64,000 bases of DNA, taken from Parus major. Lineage: Eukaryota > Chordata > Aves > Passeriformes > Paridae. The position numbers and the translations under genes were made by a program. A model generated the notes under the pieces. The model was given only the letters and a program-made list of their open reading frames with translations, searched no databases and was not told the DNA's origin. This document shows positions 45,701 through 56,465 of the stretch, in pieces. The DNA lies in NCBI RefSeq assembly GCF_001522545.3, contig NC_031770.1, positions 27,770,763 through 27,834,762 on the forward strand, given 5' to 3'. Each line of letters begins with the position of its first letter. The first letter of the stretch is position 1.

Positions 45701-46106
45701 TGCCCTTAGGAACAGAGGAGAGGGGAAGATATAGGGGGGAATACACAAAAAAAAAAAAATTAGGAACTTCACAGAAGACAAAAAACAGTCCACCAGAAGA
45801 GCCATACCATCCATAATCGTCCATAATGTTAATATCATCCATAATTCATCTCGTTGGGTGATGTAAGATGCTTGTCACAGCGTTCTGGTCTCGCGGCTCC
45901 CCCACCTCCGTAAGCCCTTTTCTTCCCCCATGCCTCCAAGGCACTCTCAACCCAGTCTCTCTGCCAGGTACTCTCGAGTCCTCCTCTCTAAGGCGGGGGT
46001 CTCGCTGGCTCTCAAGCCATCAGCCGGGAACTTACGGGGTGTCCATGGACTCAGGTCCTGCTGTTCTCCTGGTGCTTTGCTGGATGCCACGCATTCTCTC
46101 GTCATA

Positions 46107-46456
46107 TGTTGCAGTCAGCAACCTCAGGATCTCATTCAGGAAGCCGCAGGATTCTGGGGACCAGCATGGAACACCAACCAAGACAGGCTCCCATTCATGA
46201 AACCATTGATTCAGCATGGAAACAAAGTCAGGTCCAGAACAGAGAGCCCCAAACAGAGGCACAGCAGGGGTTTTTGAGGGACAGAACTCTTAAGGGTTTA
46301 CACCTTTGAGGGTGGAGTTCAGGGCCAGGGACCAGCAGAAGCACAAGGGAGAACCCCCAGGGACTCAAACCCAACCAGAACACCTGGGCCACCCTTTCAC
46401 AAGGGTTTGGGGTGGGACAATGTAACTCTTTGTCACCCCTGAGGCACACTGCCACA
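46107..46456 (-). repeat. 5' LTR of the short ERVK-type provirus
   Basis: 350 bp, direct-repeat partner of 44431-44774. The sequence following it in the sense direction (46106 downwards) is not a convincing primer binding site (it starts TATGACGAGAG), so this site may have decayed. Confidence 0.9.
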
Positions 46457-46462
46457 ACTGAC

Positions 46463-47637
46463 CTGTTGTAATTATGCCTTTTGGCAGTGTTACTACAAAA
46501 ATGAATACAATAGCTGCTAAACCAAATTTATACAAAACATAAAACAGTAAAAGTTATAGTAACAGAATAATATCGATAAGACTATGGTTTCTGTTCAAGT
46601 TACTCTTAAACTTGCCATCAGCCACCCTGTGTAGTCAACAGAACCTCCTTTTGCTGGCTTCTAAATATTCTGCTACTTCTGTATTTCTCCTGGCCAGTTA
46701 TTAACAGAACTCTTACAGCTTTCTGAGTAGCTTGTTTCCTCTGAATAACACAAGTGACAAAGTGACTGGTGGCTGTCTCCACCAAAACGTGACTCTATAC
46801 CAAAGTTCCTTATACTTGGTATAGCAAAAACAAATCCAGGGCTCACATGGGCAACCCTTTGGGCAGTCAACCTCCACTACACTTGGTCTCCTCCAGTTCT
46901 TGTTTCTATTTCTATTTGTAAATGCTTCAGCCACTTATTCAGCTGTTCTATTCAAAAACATCCTAGGTGTCAAGGATTAGATGTCCCTTTTTTACAAATT
47001 AACCTCATTATTTTACTTTTAAAACTACTACAAAAAAGCCATCAAACTAAGAAAACAAAAATACAGAACAACATAAACCTAACACCTTAAACACAATAAA
47101 AAAAAAACCACAGTAAACACAAAAATAATTTTCACCACGAAATGGCAATATTGCCCCACGAATAAACCACAACACAGAAAAGCATGACTCAGTCACCCAC
47201 ACAACACTCTCTCAACCGGAACAGAACTAAATACCCCAACCACAAAACAACAACGATAATTAAAAAACACTGAAAATACCTTGGTTTCTGCTTGAGCTAC
47301 CCCCAAACTTGCTAGTGGCCAACACATGTGGTCAACAGAAACCCCTTTGACAGCTTCCAAATAACTGTTGCTTGCAAGCAAAACTACACAGGCTCTTTGC
47401 TGCACACGGAACGTCTCCCTGATCTACCAACTAGCCTTTAACCATGAGTACACCTTACAGGTTAGATATTAATTTCCTCCCAAATTTAGTTAAACATACA
47501 GTTTTGTCCATAATTCTGATGATCCTTGTCTACTACCATGATGAACAACCGCCAGGGAGTGGAGCTCTTCAGGAAGATCCTGGGGCGTGCCTCAAATATC
47601 CCCCCCTGGGGCTGGTCTCACAGCTGAGCAGAGGAGG
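46463..47637 (-). pseudogene. Degenerate leader/gag region of the gamma-like provirus
   Basis: By position this is leader plus gag of the host provirus, downstream of its primer binding site. Minus translation is broken. Two diverged copies of a roughly 100-bp segment occur at about 46590-46690 and 47290-47390 (plus strand words AACTTGC..., GTCAACAGAA, and GCTTC.AAATA in both), suggesting an internal duplication. The A-rich stretch at 47040-47250 is noncoding in all frames. No matrix, capsid or zinc-knuckle motif could be identified. Confidence 0.45.
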
Positions 47638-47655
47638 GTCCCATCTGGGTCACCA
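47638..47655 (-). other. Primer binding site, tRNA-Arg type
   Basis: The minus strand reads TGGTGACCCAGATGGGAC, starting 3 nt after the LTR terminal CA. From memory, the 3' end of vertebrate tRNA-Arg(CCG) predicts TGGCGACCCAGATGGGAC, a 17/18 match. The single difference is C to T at a CpG, a typical decay change. It fixes the provirus orientation and suggests an arginine-tRNA-primed lineage. Confidence 0.75.
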
Positions 47656-47657
47656 AA

Positions 47658-48337
47658 TGAAGCAATAAAATCACAAAGGACTCTCTAACTATTTAAAGTT
47701 AGGGAGGGTATATTACAGCCAGGTGACATGCCAGAGTCATCTCCCAAAGACATGTGTGCCCCCCACTGCCCCTTATTCTCCATTTATTCCCCAAAGTATT
47801 ACATAGGCATAGGATTACACAATATGCCTATACATAGCATATATATGCATTGCCTGACTCTGCCTGCTCTTGTCTCATATGGCAATGAGCTCCACACCAC
47901 TTTGGGCATGCTCAGTTCTTCTTTTGAAATGGGTCTGGGGTCTTTTTGATGAAATTTTTTTTTCTTCGGGCTTAAACTTTTCAACTGTGTCTTTTTGGCA
48001 GCTCTTCTGGTTCTCTCTGGATACACTTCAGATCTCTTGCTTGTAGGTGTAGACACGGTTCTTTTCTCTTCCACAATAGTTCATCCTTCTCATCTCCTTC
48101 TACAAATACAATTTAAGACAAGCAGAATGATATCCTTGGACCATTCATTTAATTGTGGCAATTGTTGGTTACATTGTGCTCCCTTTGAAAGCAGGACCTG
48201 CATAGGCTTGCTTCTAACCAAGCATACCCAGTCCTACACTGCCTCTATCCCAAATTCTTTCATCTCCTCCATCTGAATTTTCTCATAAGCTGCTCCTATT
48301 TTAGTTAAAATCTTAATTCTCTAATTTTCTTAACTCA
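47658..48337 (-). repeat. 5' LTR of the gamma-like provirus
   Basis: 680 bp, direct-repeat partner of 38916-39600, with AATAAA on the minus strand near 47795. It carries extra bases relative to the 3' LTR near 47830 and 47905 and lacks about 15 bp near 48133. Confidence 0.92.
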
Positions 48338-48341
48338 ACAG

Positions 48342-49472
48342 CTTTTCTCCTGGTTGTCTCATAGTTCTGCTTCTGGTGAATTCTCAGTGGCACCAAATAG
48401 GCTTCAAGCAGTCTGGGAACAGCACAGTCCTTCCTGGTTTCTATGACAGCTCTAGTACAACCACAGAAAGAAGCAGAACCTTACACATCTAGACATTCTG
48501 GGATTAATTTGTCATTGCTTTGCACCAGACCTGGCCTTTTACAGCAAGTAAGACAGACCCATATACACTGTGTCTGTCATTCCAAGAGAAAGACAGTCTT
48601 GCTTCAACTTATAAAGAAAGCAAGTTGATCCTAGAGAAAATTGAGGGTAAAAACACACAGTATGTATATGTGGTGTGCAGGTTGATGGGCCATGCCCCTG
48701 CTCATTTTATACCCTGAGAAGGAAACGCAAAATGAGTTTGTGCTTTTCCCATGAGCAGCCACTTCTCATTATGATAAATTTTATTGTCTCCACTCTGACT
48801 GGCTGCCATAAAGCTGGGAGCGGGGGGTCATTGTGAAAGAAATCTAGATCAAGCTGATAAAATGTGAGACAGTTTATGGGAAATTCAGAGTCTATCTAGA
48901 CAATGAATATTCATGATCTAGCTGGACAATTTCACATTCATGCTTAGATAATGCAGATTTATGCTCACATACAACAATGATTTGTGAATATTTATAGGTG
49001 AACACCTGGACAACATCTGAGACTGTGAATATTTATAATTACATCTGAAAGAAAGAGAAAGGCTCTACCTGAAGTCTAAACCACAAAGAGGAAGGTTCTG
49101 CCTGATGTTCTAACTACAGACTCAAGAATCTAATCCTCTATATCTATTGTGCCTTAATGACAATATGTAACAGCCAAAAATAACATAAAGGAAAACATTA
49201 AAGGCAGGGATGTAATCAGTAAATAGAAAGAAAATTTTTCCAAGCTGCTACATAAATTCCCACTGGTTTAGTCTTCTGATGGAAGATTTCTGGTGCAGCA
49301 CCATTTCTATATGAAAATACCCTGGCTTTTTGGGGGGTCCGGTTTGGGGGTTTTTGTTCGTTTGTTGGTTGTTTTTTTTTAAACTTTTTTTTTTTTAATT
49401 CATACAAAAGGATTAATATATTTATTATGAAGAAAAAATGTATGCAACTGAATGTGTGTGCCCAAAGGTGTG
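48342..49472. other. Single-copy AT-rich DNA between elements
   Basis: No element ends, RNA gene or exon were recognised. Long T runs occur at 49369-49397. The segment 48840-49050 contains several imperfect repeats of GAATATTTAT / ATTCATG words without clear periodicity. Confidence 0.55.
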
Positions 49473-49478
49473 TCCATT

Positions 49479-49851
49479 TGTTGTTTTAATTGGGAACGGC
49501 GGGAAAGAACGACACAGACTCTCAAGGGAGTCAGAACAAGAGGATCTCTCCTAGTTTATTGCTCCAGGCCTGCTTTATAGACAGATACGTGGAAAGTACA
49601 GAAAGGAAACTCTTATTGGTTAGTAAACTGCTACATTACCATCATTGGTCAGTGGGGCTCACCACCCCCCTGACTTTCTCCTGCAAGGAAAACAAGGAAC
49701 ACATAACAACACCTGCAAGGCTGTTTTGTGTTCCTGAGGATTGTTTTAATTCCTTCTCATGTTTTTCCCAGACTACTTTCTCAGGCAAGCCTGAGGAGCT
49801 GTGCGGCCTGTAATCTGTACAGGCACTGTGGTTCAGAATTTAGCATCCATA
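49479..49851 (-). mobile_element. Solo LTR, ERVK type, 373 bp, 6-bp TSD (family copy A)
   Basis: The element begins TGTTGTTTTAATTGGG and ends TTAGCATCCATA (the terminal CA has become TA). A perfect 6-bp TSD, TCCATT, lies at 49473-49478 and 49852-49857. It aligns end to end with the copy at 62795-63163. Minus orientation is indicated by AATAAA (plus TTTATT near 49556) and CCAATAAGAG (plus CTCTTATTGG near 49611). No internal viral sequence flanks it. Confidence 0.93.
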
Positions 49852-49857
49852 TCCATT

Positions 49858-52800
49858 TGTAAGAGATCTCCTTGCCAAGCTAGCCTATGTCTTCAAGGTT
49901 CATGTTTAAGTAAATGCTGCCCCTGTTCAGATCCACTGTGCATGGTCCTCATGGAGATGCTTCCAAAGCCAGCTGAGACTGTCACCTGAGGCATGTACAA
50001 GTCCTAAGAGCCTTGGTGTATCATGAGACAGGATAAGGATTCTAGAGATACAGATCTGGCCTCCAGGAAAGGAAAACTGGCAGCACAGAGGCCCAGACTG
50101 GGGGAAGGACAACTGCTAGATTCAGGTGTACTCATTCGTGTGAATTGTCCCCTTAGGAGGTGAGATGAACCTGACACTGGAGCTCCCTCTAAGGGAAGGA
50201 AGAGCTCCTAGCTGGGGGCTTACCAGGGCAGGAGGAAGACAGATCACCATCTAGCAGGTGTATCAGTAACCAGTTACTCTGTCTCTGATGATAAACCTCT
50301 TGCCAGTCTAAATGCCAGCTTCTAAATACCTCTATATTCAAGCTCAAAAATTGATCATAATCTCCTCATTCACAAGATCTCCAAAATCTTCCTCTCGGTG
50401 CTATTTCCACTCCTGTTTATCTCATTAATGCAGGATGAATTAAATTCTCTCAGCCCATATTCACTGGGAACAAAGGAAGCAGTGATGGCCCATTTCAGGA
50501 GCTCACTAGCAGCCACAGCACAGATCCGGGGCTGGAGCCAGTCACATTTGACCATGCCTTGTCATCTTTCATCCCAACTTAGAGAGGGACACAAGATGTG
50601 GGGCAGAAGAACTACAGTAAATGCCATCACCCTTTCCTTGATCCTCCCTAGAAAAGTGTTTTCTACAGCCTGGTATTGTCTGGACTAAGCTGCATAGCAG
50701 GCTCTTTGACCCAAATTCACTGAGACACCTGAAAATTATAGCAGTTGAAAATAAAAGCATCTCCACTCCAGTAAATAACCCACTTCTTCCCAGTTCTTCA
50801 AATTATCTTGGCATCTGGCACTTTTCTGCTGATACCACCTCCCTTTGAAAGGAAAATCCAGCTGTCTGCTGGGATGCTAAAATGGATGGCACACAGCAGT
50901 CAGATGTCAACACTGGGTACTTGTTTCTGTTCCAGAAAGAAATGTGTTACCTCGGCTGCCCTCTGCTCCTTCCTTAGGTTTGAATTCTCATGTTCCCTGC
51001 TCACTCTGCTAGATGGTTTTGCCTCTGCTTGCAGTAGAATCCAGCAGCCTGAAGAGCTGTCTGTTCTCAGCTCATATTGAACAAACAGCTTTTGTGAGAC
51101 CTGCTCATGTGAATGGTGCCTCCATGGTGGGTTGTGGTTCTCTCTGAAAGCTAAAAGTGAACAGGTGAACAGCTTTGCCTTCCTCTGCTCCAAAATTAGT
51201 TCCTTTTGGCAGCAGATAGAAAGGAGCACCTCTTTGGTGCTGGTACAGCTGAATCTGTCCTGAGGACACCACACAGCACCTATATTGCAGGGACAACACC
51301 AAATTTTATCCAGACTGGAGCATGCGAACCCTAAAGGATTAAATAACTGAAAACAAATGAAGCTTTATAATTTCAAAACCACCTGATGTTTTTAAAGGCA
51401 GCCTTATGCTTACAAAGGTTTGTTTCACAAGTCTGATTAATCAGCTGTGGACATAAAGGACAGCTTGATGAATGGTATCTTTTCTGCACTGTTTCTCTAG
51501 TTTTTACCTATGTTGTACTTTCTGTCATAACAAGTTGAAGAATTCTTGTATCAGACAACTGCCTTTTGCTCACTTTCTAGCAACTACCACCCAAAACATC
51601 TGAGGAAGAGCAATGTCCTTTCCTCACTCCCTAATTTCTAAATTCCCACCAGATGTGTTATTAATTTATTCTTTTTCAGGAAACTTTCTTCAAAGCCCAT
51701 TTTTACTTTAAAAATAGAAAACACAAACCACAATATAGGAAAGGTGAAATTGCAGAGACATTTGGTTACCAGTAGTCCCACATCTTCTTTGTATATTTTT
51801 AATACCTTAGAGACACAACTGTCTCTATGCATCATTATAGCATCTGCAGCAGTAAAACACGAGATAAGGACAGAAGATCTTCATTGATAAATGATTAATA
51901 AATAGTGGGGCTACCTCCAACTGCGTTTAAATCTGCCAAATAGACCATTTTTCACTGAAGTCCCTCCCCATCCTTTGAACCTTGTTGTCTATATAGCTTG
52001 CGGCTGTCAATTCCATGGGTCTGTCACATACTGTGGAATATAAGTGTCTGCCTTCAGTAACTGCCTCCCTAAGTGTTGCCCTTTAGTTTTACTGTGTGTC
52101 TTCAGTGATTCCTTCTATGGGAAGTGATGCCTGCTTATAATGGGAGTATTTACATTGCTTCTGCCAAGGTCCTTCCACCAACACCTTAAAAACACTGTCT
52201 CCTCGTGATCACCCAGGGACAAGCCTTCAACTGGACAAAGTCCAAGGCTTGGTGGGAACCCCCTGTGGAAATGCTGTGTTTGTATAGTGCTTGTGCCAAT
52301 TGTGGGTGTGAAACACAACAACCACCAGCAAGCTATGAACATGGCTGTGCTTAAACCTCAAGAATCTGCGTGTGGTGGCTCTTGTTATGTGTCTCTGAAA
52401 TTCAACAAATTTTCAATAACAGTGGAATTATTTCAACATCTTTAGAAATAAATGCAAGGGGGGGAAAGGGTGAATTCTCATGCATGCTATTATCTTTCCA
52501 AGCCCACAACATACAAGTTTGCACCACCTCTCAGGATTCCTGAAGACCAAAGGAAGAACTCATTATCTCCATCTTTAATAGGAAAGCCTGCAGAAATAAG
52601 TGTCAACCTGCAACATCACTGGTCACAGCAGCTGCCAGCTTTCATAGTAGCAGCTGCATTTATCTCTGGCAGGTAAAGGCACAGAGAGACAGAACCACCC
52701 TGTCTCAAAGCAGGACACACCAGCCCTGCACCTGCTGCCTCTGAAAGCAGCAGGAGTTCCAATGTGTATTTGACCAAGAGTAGCAGTGTCTATTAGCCAT

Positions 52801-55007
52801 GAGCTACTGAGCTCCTGCCAGGATCACCACAATCCCATTTTGTCTCAGTTCCAGCACGACCCTGATGGGATAGCAGTTGACCACATCACCTGAAGTTGGA
52901 GAAACATTAGAAAATTTATCTTCCTCTGACATCTGAAATAAAACAGGCCCAAAGGCATATATTAATGAGTGTCCTCACTACATCTAGTCTGGAAATGTTT
53001 CAGTGCAATTGGCTTTTCAGTGTAAAACAGTGGTTTGTTAAAACCACACCTCTTCTTGGGTTAGGCTTGAATTCAGCAAAGTACTGGGCTGGAAACATTT
53101 TTGAAATCTGGAATTAGAGAGTCTCAGAAATGAAGAGAAGGAAGGCTAGAGAAGACACAATCATCCTATTGACTTCATGAGGCCAAGTCCATTCTGTGGG
53201 TAAAAGTCCTTGTCCTGGGATGCTGCTAGGACTCATTAGGGGGACAGTGGCAGTGTCTTTTGGTCTAATGGTATTAGAACATTCTGAAAAGAGAATTCAG
53301 TCTCCAGCTCTGTCAACACACTCTTCGAGCACTAAATTCATGCACACACCTGGTGGGAGCTAAAGTAACATTTACTTACAGACTCTTAATAAAAGTACCA
53401 CTCAGGGCTTAATTAACACACTTCTTTTTATAACATCACCCCACAGCTGCAGCAAAATCTGGTTTTCTACAGCCTTCTAGGGCCAAATTCTGCAGTAGGT
53501 TACATCCAGCTGCATCTGCAGGGTGATTCATTCAGCTCAAGCCAGTATTTATAATGGCACAAAGCAGAGTAGACTATGTCCCTAAGGTTCACCAGATATC
53601 CTTTGCCTCCCACAGTTTTTATTTTTAGCTTGTCAGTTCCTCCTGTCTACGTGGCTGTGTGGTGAACTGTACTTGTGCATGAATGCTCGTGTCTGTAGCT
53701 GTGTCTTTTCTTCTCTATCTTCTACCACACTTCTCTCTGCCCTACACACTGATACAGACAAATGGCTTCAAGGAGGGGTTCTGGAGGCTGAAGTACAATG
53801 GGGCCAATTCTCTTCCCAGGGGCAGGATCTGCTGGGAGCTCAGGCAGACCATGACCTGACATATAATATTTTTAAGTTTTCTCTACTGAGATATCCATTT
53901 GGGACAGATCTTATCTTCTTTAGCACCTTGGTCTGGTCTGCCTGGAGGAGCAACAGGAATTCAGGGAGGCAAAAAAGGGGTGCTAGGGAGAGAAAACAAG
54001 ATGCAGTTTGATAATTTTATCTCCATTGTCTGGGTGCCATCAGAATACATTAACTCCTTCATTTATCACAGCACTATCACTAGAAATCCCAATTATTTGT
54101 GCATGCCTCACTGGCAAAATGTTTAATTAGCTACTTTGTTGCATTTATCACTTCTCAGATGAAAGGAAGGACTAGAGGCACCCATGTGGGGCCCTATTAT
54201 TTTTTATAGAAATGTGTGGAGAATGATGGAATCTGTAATAAATGTCCCTATCATTGCACAGAGATAAAGGTCAGACACCCCCACAGCATTCATATATCTT
54301 AAGCATTTCATAGGTGGCACATACCTGCCAGCTACAGCCTTCTGTGCTAGAGACAGGAGAACATTATGGGCTGCCTGGGGACCAATGTGCAGAAGCAGAT
54401 CAGGGGTTTCCATCTCCCCTCTGAGGCTGAACTGGTCCAGCATGACAAGATAAGTAAGTTGGGCAGGAAAGCAGTTCAGAAGTTACCATCAGAAACCTTT
54501 TACAGACAGGTTCTCTCAGGCTTCTCATGAAATCCATCTGACACTGCAGGTGCCATTTTACTTTACAACTTAAAAATCAGTTGGGCGTGGGCTTGATGAC
54601 ATTAGGAGTGAGACATCCTTTTTGCCTTAAAGTCACACAGTCTACTGCTGTAAAGCCAGCAGCTGTGGATGATATTGACCAACATTCCCACATGACCCAG
54701 AACAGACACAGCAAGAGTAACAACACATGGATTCCCAACCAGCTCCTGCAGAAGTAGAGCACCATGATGCACCATGATGAGAGACAAGTTTGCTTCAGTT
54801 CCAGACCCTTTTTCCTGGTTTCCTTTCAGAAGCAGCAGGCATTGCAAACAGTAGCAATTTGTCTAACTATTCATATTACACCTGTCTATTGAGAATAAGA
54901 TACAAGATCACTTCTCATCATGGAAACACATATGTCTGGATGGAGTGGAGTTATCACTTCATATAAATTACAGCAACTAAGTGAGTTCAGATTATGACAG
55001 ATGACCT
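49858..55007. other. Single-copy noncoding DNA, nothing recognised
   Basis: About 5 kb without an element that I can name. Many short overlapping open frames (60-124 codons) were read and rejected for lack of domain character. This is a possible site of conserved noncoding elements, but nothing can be shown from one sequence. Confidence 0.55.
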
Positions 55008-55051
55008 CAGGGCAACACCATGTGGACCCTGGTTCACATGGTGTTGCCCTG
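55008..55051. repeat. Perfect 17-bp inverted repeat (hairpin), 10-nt loop
   Basis: CAGGGCAACACCATGTG (55008-55024) is followed by a 10-base spacer and its exact reverse complement CACATGGTGTTGCCCTG (55035-55051). Pairing stops abruptly outside these arms. A perfect 17-bp stem is unlikely by chance in 64 kb. It is too short and too perfect for a typical microRNA precursor. It could be an inverted micro-duplication formed by template switching. Confidence 0.95.
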
Positions 55052-56337
55052 TTTGGGTAGATAAGGCTCAGTGAGAAACACAAGCACACATTCTTTCTAA
55101 CACTTAAAATCAATCAGCATGCTCATTTTGGATCACCAGAGCTTCCTAAAGGCCTAATTGCATGAGTTCCCTGGAGTGCCACATCCAAGGCTAACAGGTA
55201 TCAAGTATCTGTTTACATCCCCCGAGGGACCCCATCCATCAGGTGTCTTCTCCAACATGCAAAGAAAGGAGAGAGAGTCCACATTCTATTTCTGAAACAC
55301 TTCTCTACCAAGCGGGCATTCCAAATGCCCTTCCCCAGCACTGTTCATGCATTAATTCAAACACTTTTTAATTTAAAAAAATTAATGAATCTAGGTTGAT
55401 GGCATTGCAAGTTGTACAGTGGTTATTTAAGAAATGCTTAGCTTTTTCTCAAGCACTGGTGCTTGAGAATGCCATCCTGCCATTATTGATGCTTTGTTAA
55501 TGGCACAGTATCATTAAGCAGCAATGCTTTACTTCTATTAATATAATTTGGGCTGGTTCTTAGTAATTATGCCAGAGCGACTGGAACATCATCTGTAGGC
55601 TGTAGATCAGCACACAATATATTCCTCAGCACATGTTCAGAATCCTCCATGGTCAAAATCCTTCCAACTCCACCTACCACTTTAGGAGACAAACCTACTC
55701 CAAAACTTGCCTGCTTTTTTCCCAAAACCCATGATGCCAAGATCCAAATGCAGTGACAGTTTACCCCTGTTCAGTGGCTTGGTGACCTGCTGTACCACAG
55801 TCAGATGCATGCAGGTAATAGCTGAATAACTGGACACAGTGCCACTGTACACAGGATTTTTCAGTATGATCAGGGAACAGGTCAGGAGTTCACCATTTCT
55901 CCAAGGGTATCTTGATCACAACATTCTTAGTCTCTTGGTGGCCTCTGAAAAGTTTCATCAATTTTTCCCTGACCCCTATTTCTTGTTTGTCTCTTGGTGA
56001 ATTCACATTTTCTTTCAAAATATCCCTCATTTAGTGAATCTGTGTTTTGCCCCATGTTCTGTTAATGCTCAATAAAAGTAAAAAATGTGGACTGCCAACA
56101 TACTTTGCTCCTGCCACCAGTCAGACTGCAGAAGATCAACTTCTAAGTACAAGACACTTTCCTGTCTTTAAGTGGTCCAACCCTTTATTTTCTTTATTCC
56201 AATCCTATTATTTGTCAGCTTGGTCAGGATAAATTTGGAGACTGCTTCAAAGGCCTGAGGAAAGTATACTTGCTTGTAAATCCTCTACTAAATGCAGGAG
56301 CTGAAGAAACCTCCACCTGGGTTTGAACTTCCAGGAA
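55052..56337. other. Single-copy AT-rich DNA, nothing recognised
   Basis: The part at 55360-55620 is a calm, moderately AT-rich sequence (homeodomain-like TAATTA words, no repeats) of the kind often conserved between vertebrates. That is an impression only. No exon or element was recognised. Confidence 0.5.
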
Positions 56338-56465
56338 ATCATAGAATCATAAAACCATGAAATGGTTTGTGTTAGAAAGGACCATGAAGATCATCAGTTT
56401 CAACTCTTCTGCCATGGGCAGGGACACCTTGCACCTAGACCAGTTTGCTCAAAGTCCCGTCCAAA
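56338..56465 (-). mobile_element. CR1 LINE fragment, minus strand
   Basis: The plus strand reads ATCATAGAATCATAAAACC, ATGAAATGGTTTGTG, GGACCATGAAGATCATC, and GCCATGGGCAGGGACACC, the reverse complement of the CR1 3' end with its octamer tail. Similarity fades after AAAGTCCCGTCCAA near 56465. Confidence 0.87.

Larger units (their letters stand above)
44431..46456 (-). mobile_element. Short non-autonomous ERVK-type provirus, 2.0 kb, 6-bp TSD
   Basis: Two direct LTRs (44431-44774 and 46107-46456; TGTTGCAG...CTGCCACA) flank only 1.33 kb of internal sequence. A perfect 6-bp TSD, ACTGAC, lies at 44425-44430 and 46457-46462. A purine-rich minus-strand tract (plus T run, about 44779-44797) precedes the LTR at 44774, giving minus orientation. 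The internal part has an A/C-rich segment (44880-44990, including (CAAA)n near 44915-44945) and a CpG-rich segment (about 45120-45700) with a tandem repeat across an assembly gap. No gag, pol or env motif is recognisable, so it was probably mobilised in trans. The two LTRs differ by about 25 substitutions in 344 bp (near 7%), several at CpG. Confidence 0.9.
38916..48337 (-). mobile_element. Two-LTR provirus, gamma-like, minus strand, with nested insertions
   Basis: Two direct LTRs (38916-39600 and 47658-48337, both TGAAGCAATAAAATC...AACTCA on the plus strand) bound a 9.4 kb element read on the minus strand. Next to the 5' LTR is an 18-nt primer binding site matching tRNA-Arg, and next to the 3' LTR is a polypurine tract. 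The flanks are ATAG (38912-38915) and ACAG (48338-48341), a 4-bp TSD with one transition, as expected for gamma-like viruses. The internal part holds a decayed protease and reverse transcriptase and breaks off in the connection/RNase H region. I see no integrase or env. Later insertions are a short ERVK-type provirus (44431-46456) and an LTR (39773-42280) that itself contains another LTR (40655-41932). It cannot encode functional protein. Confidence 0.9.
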
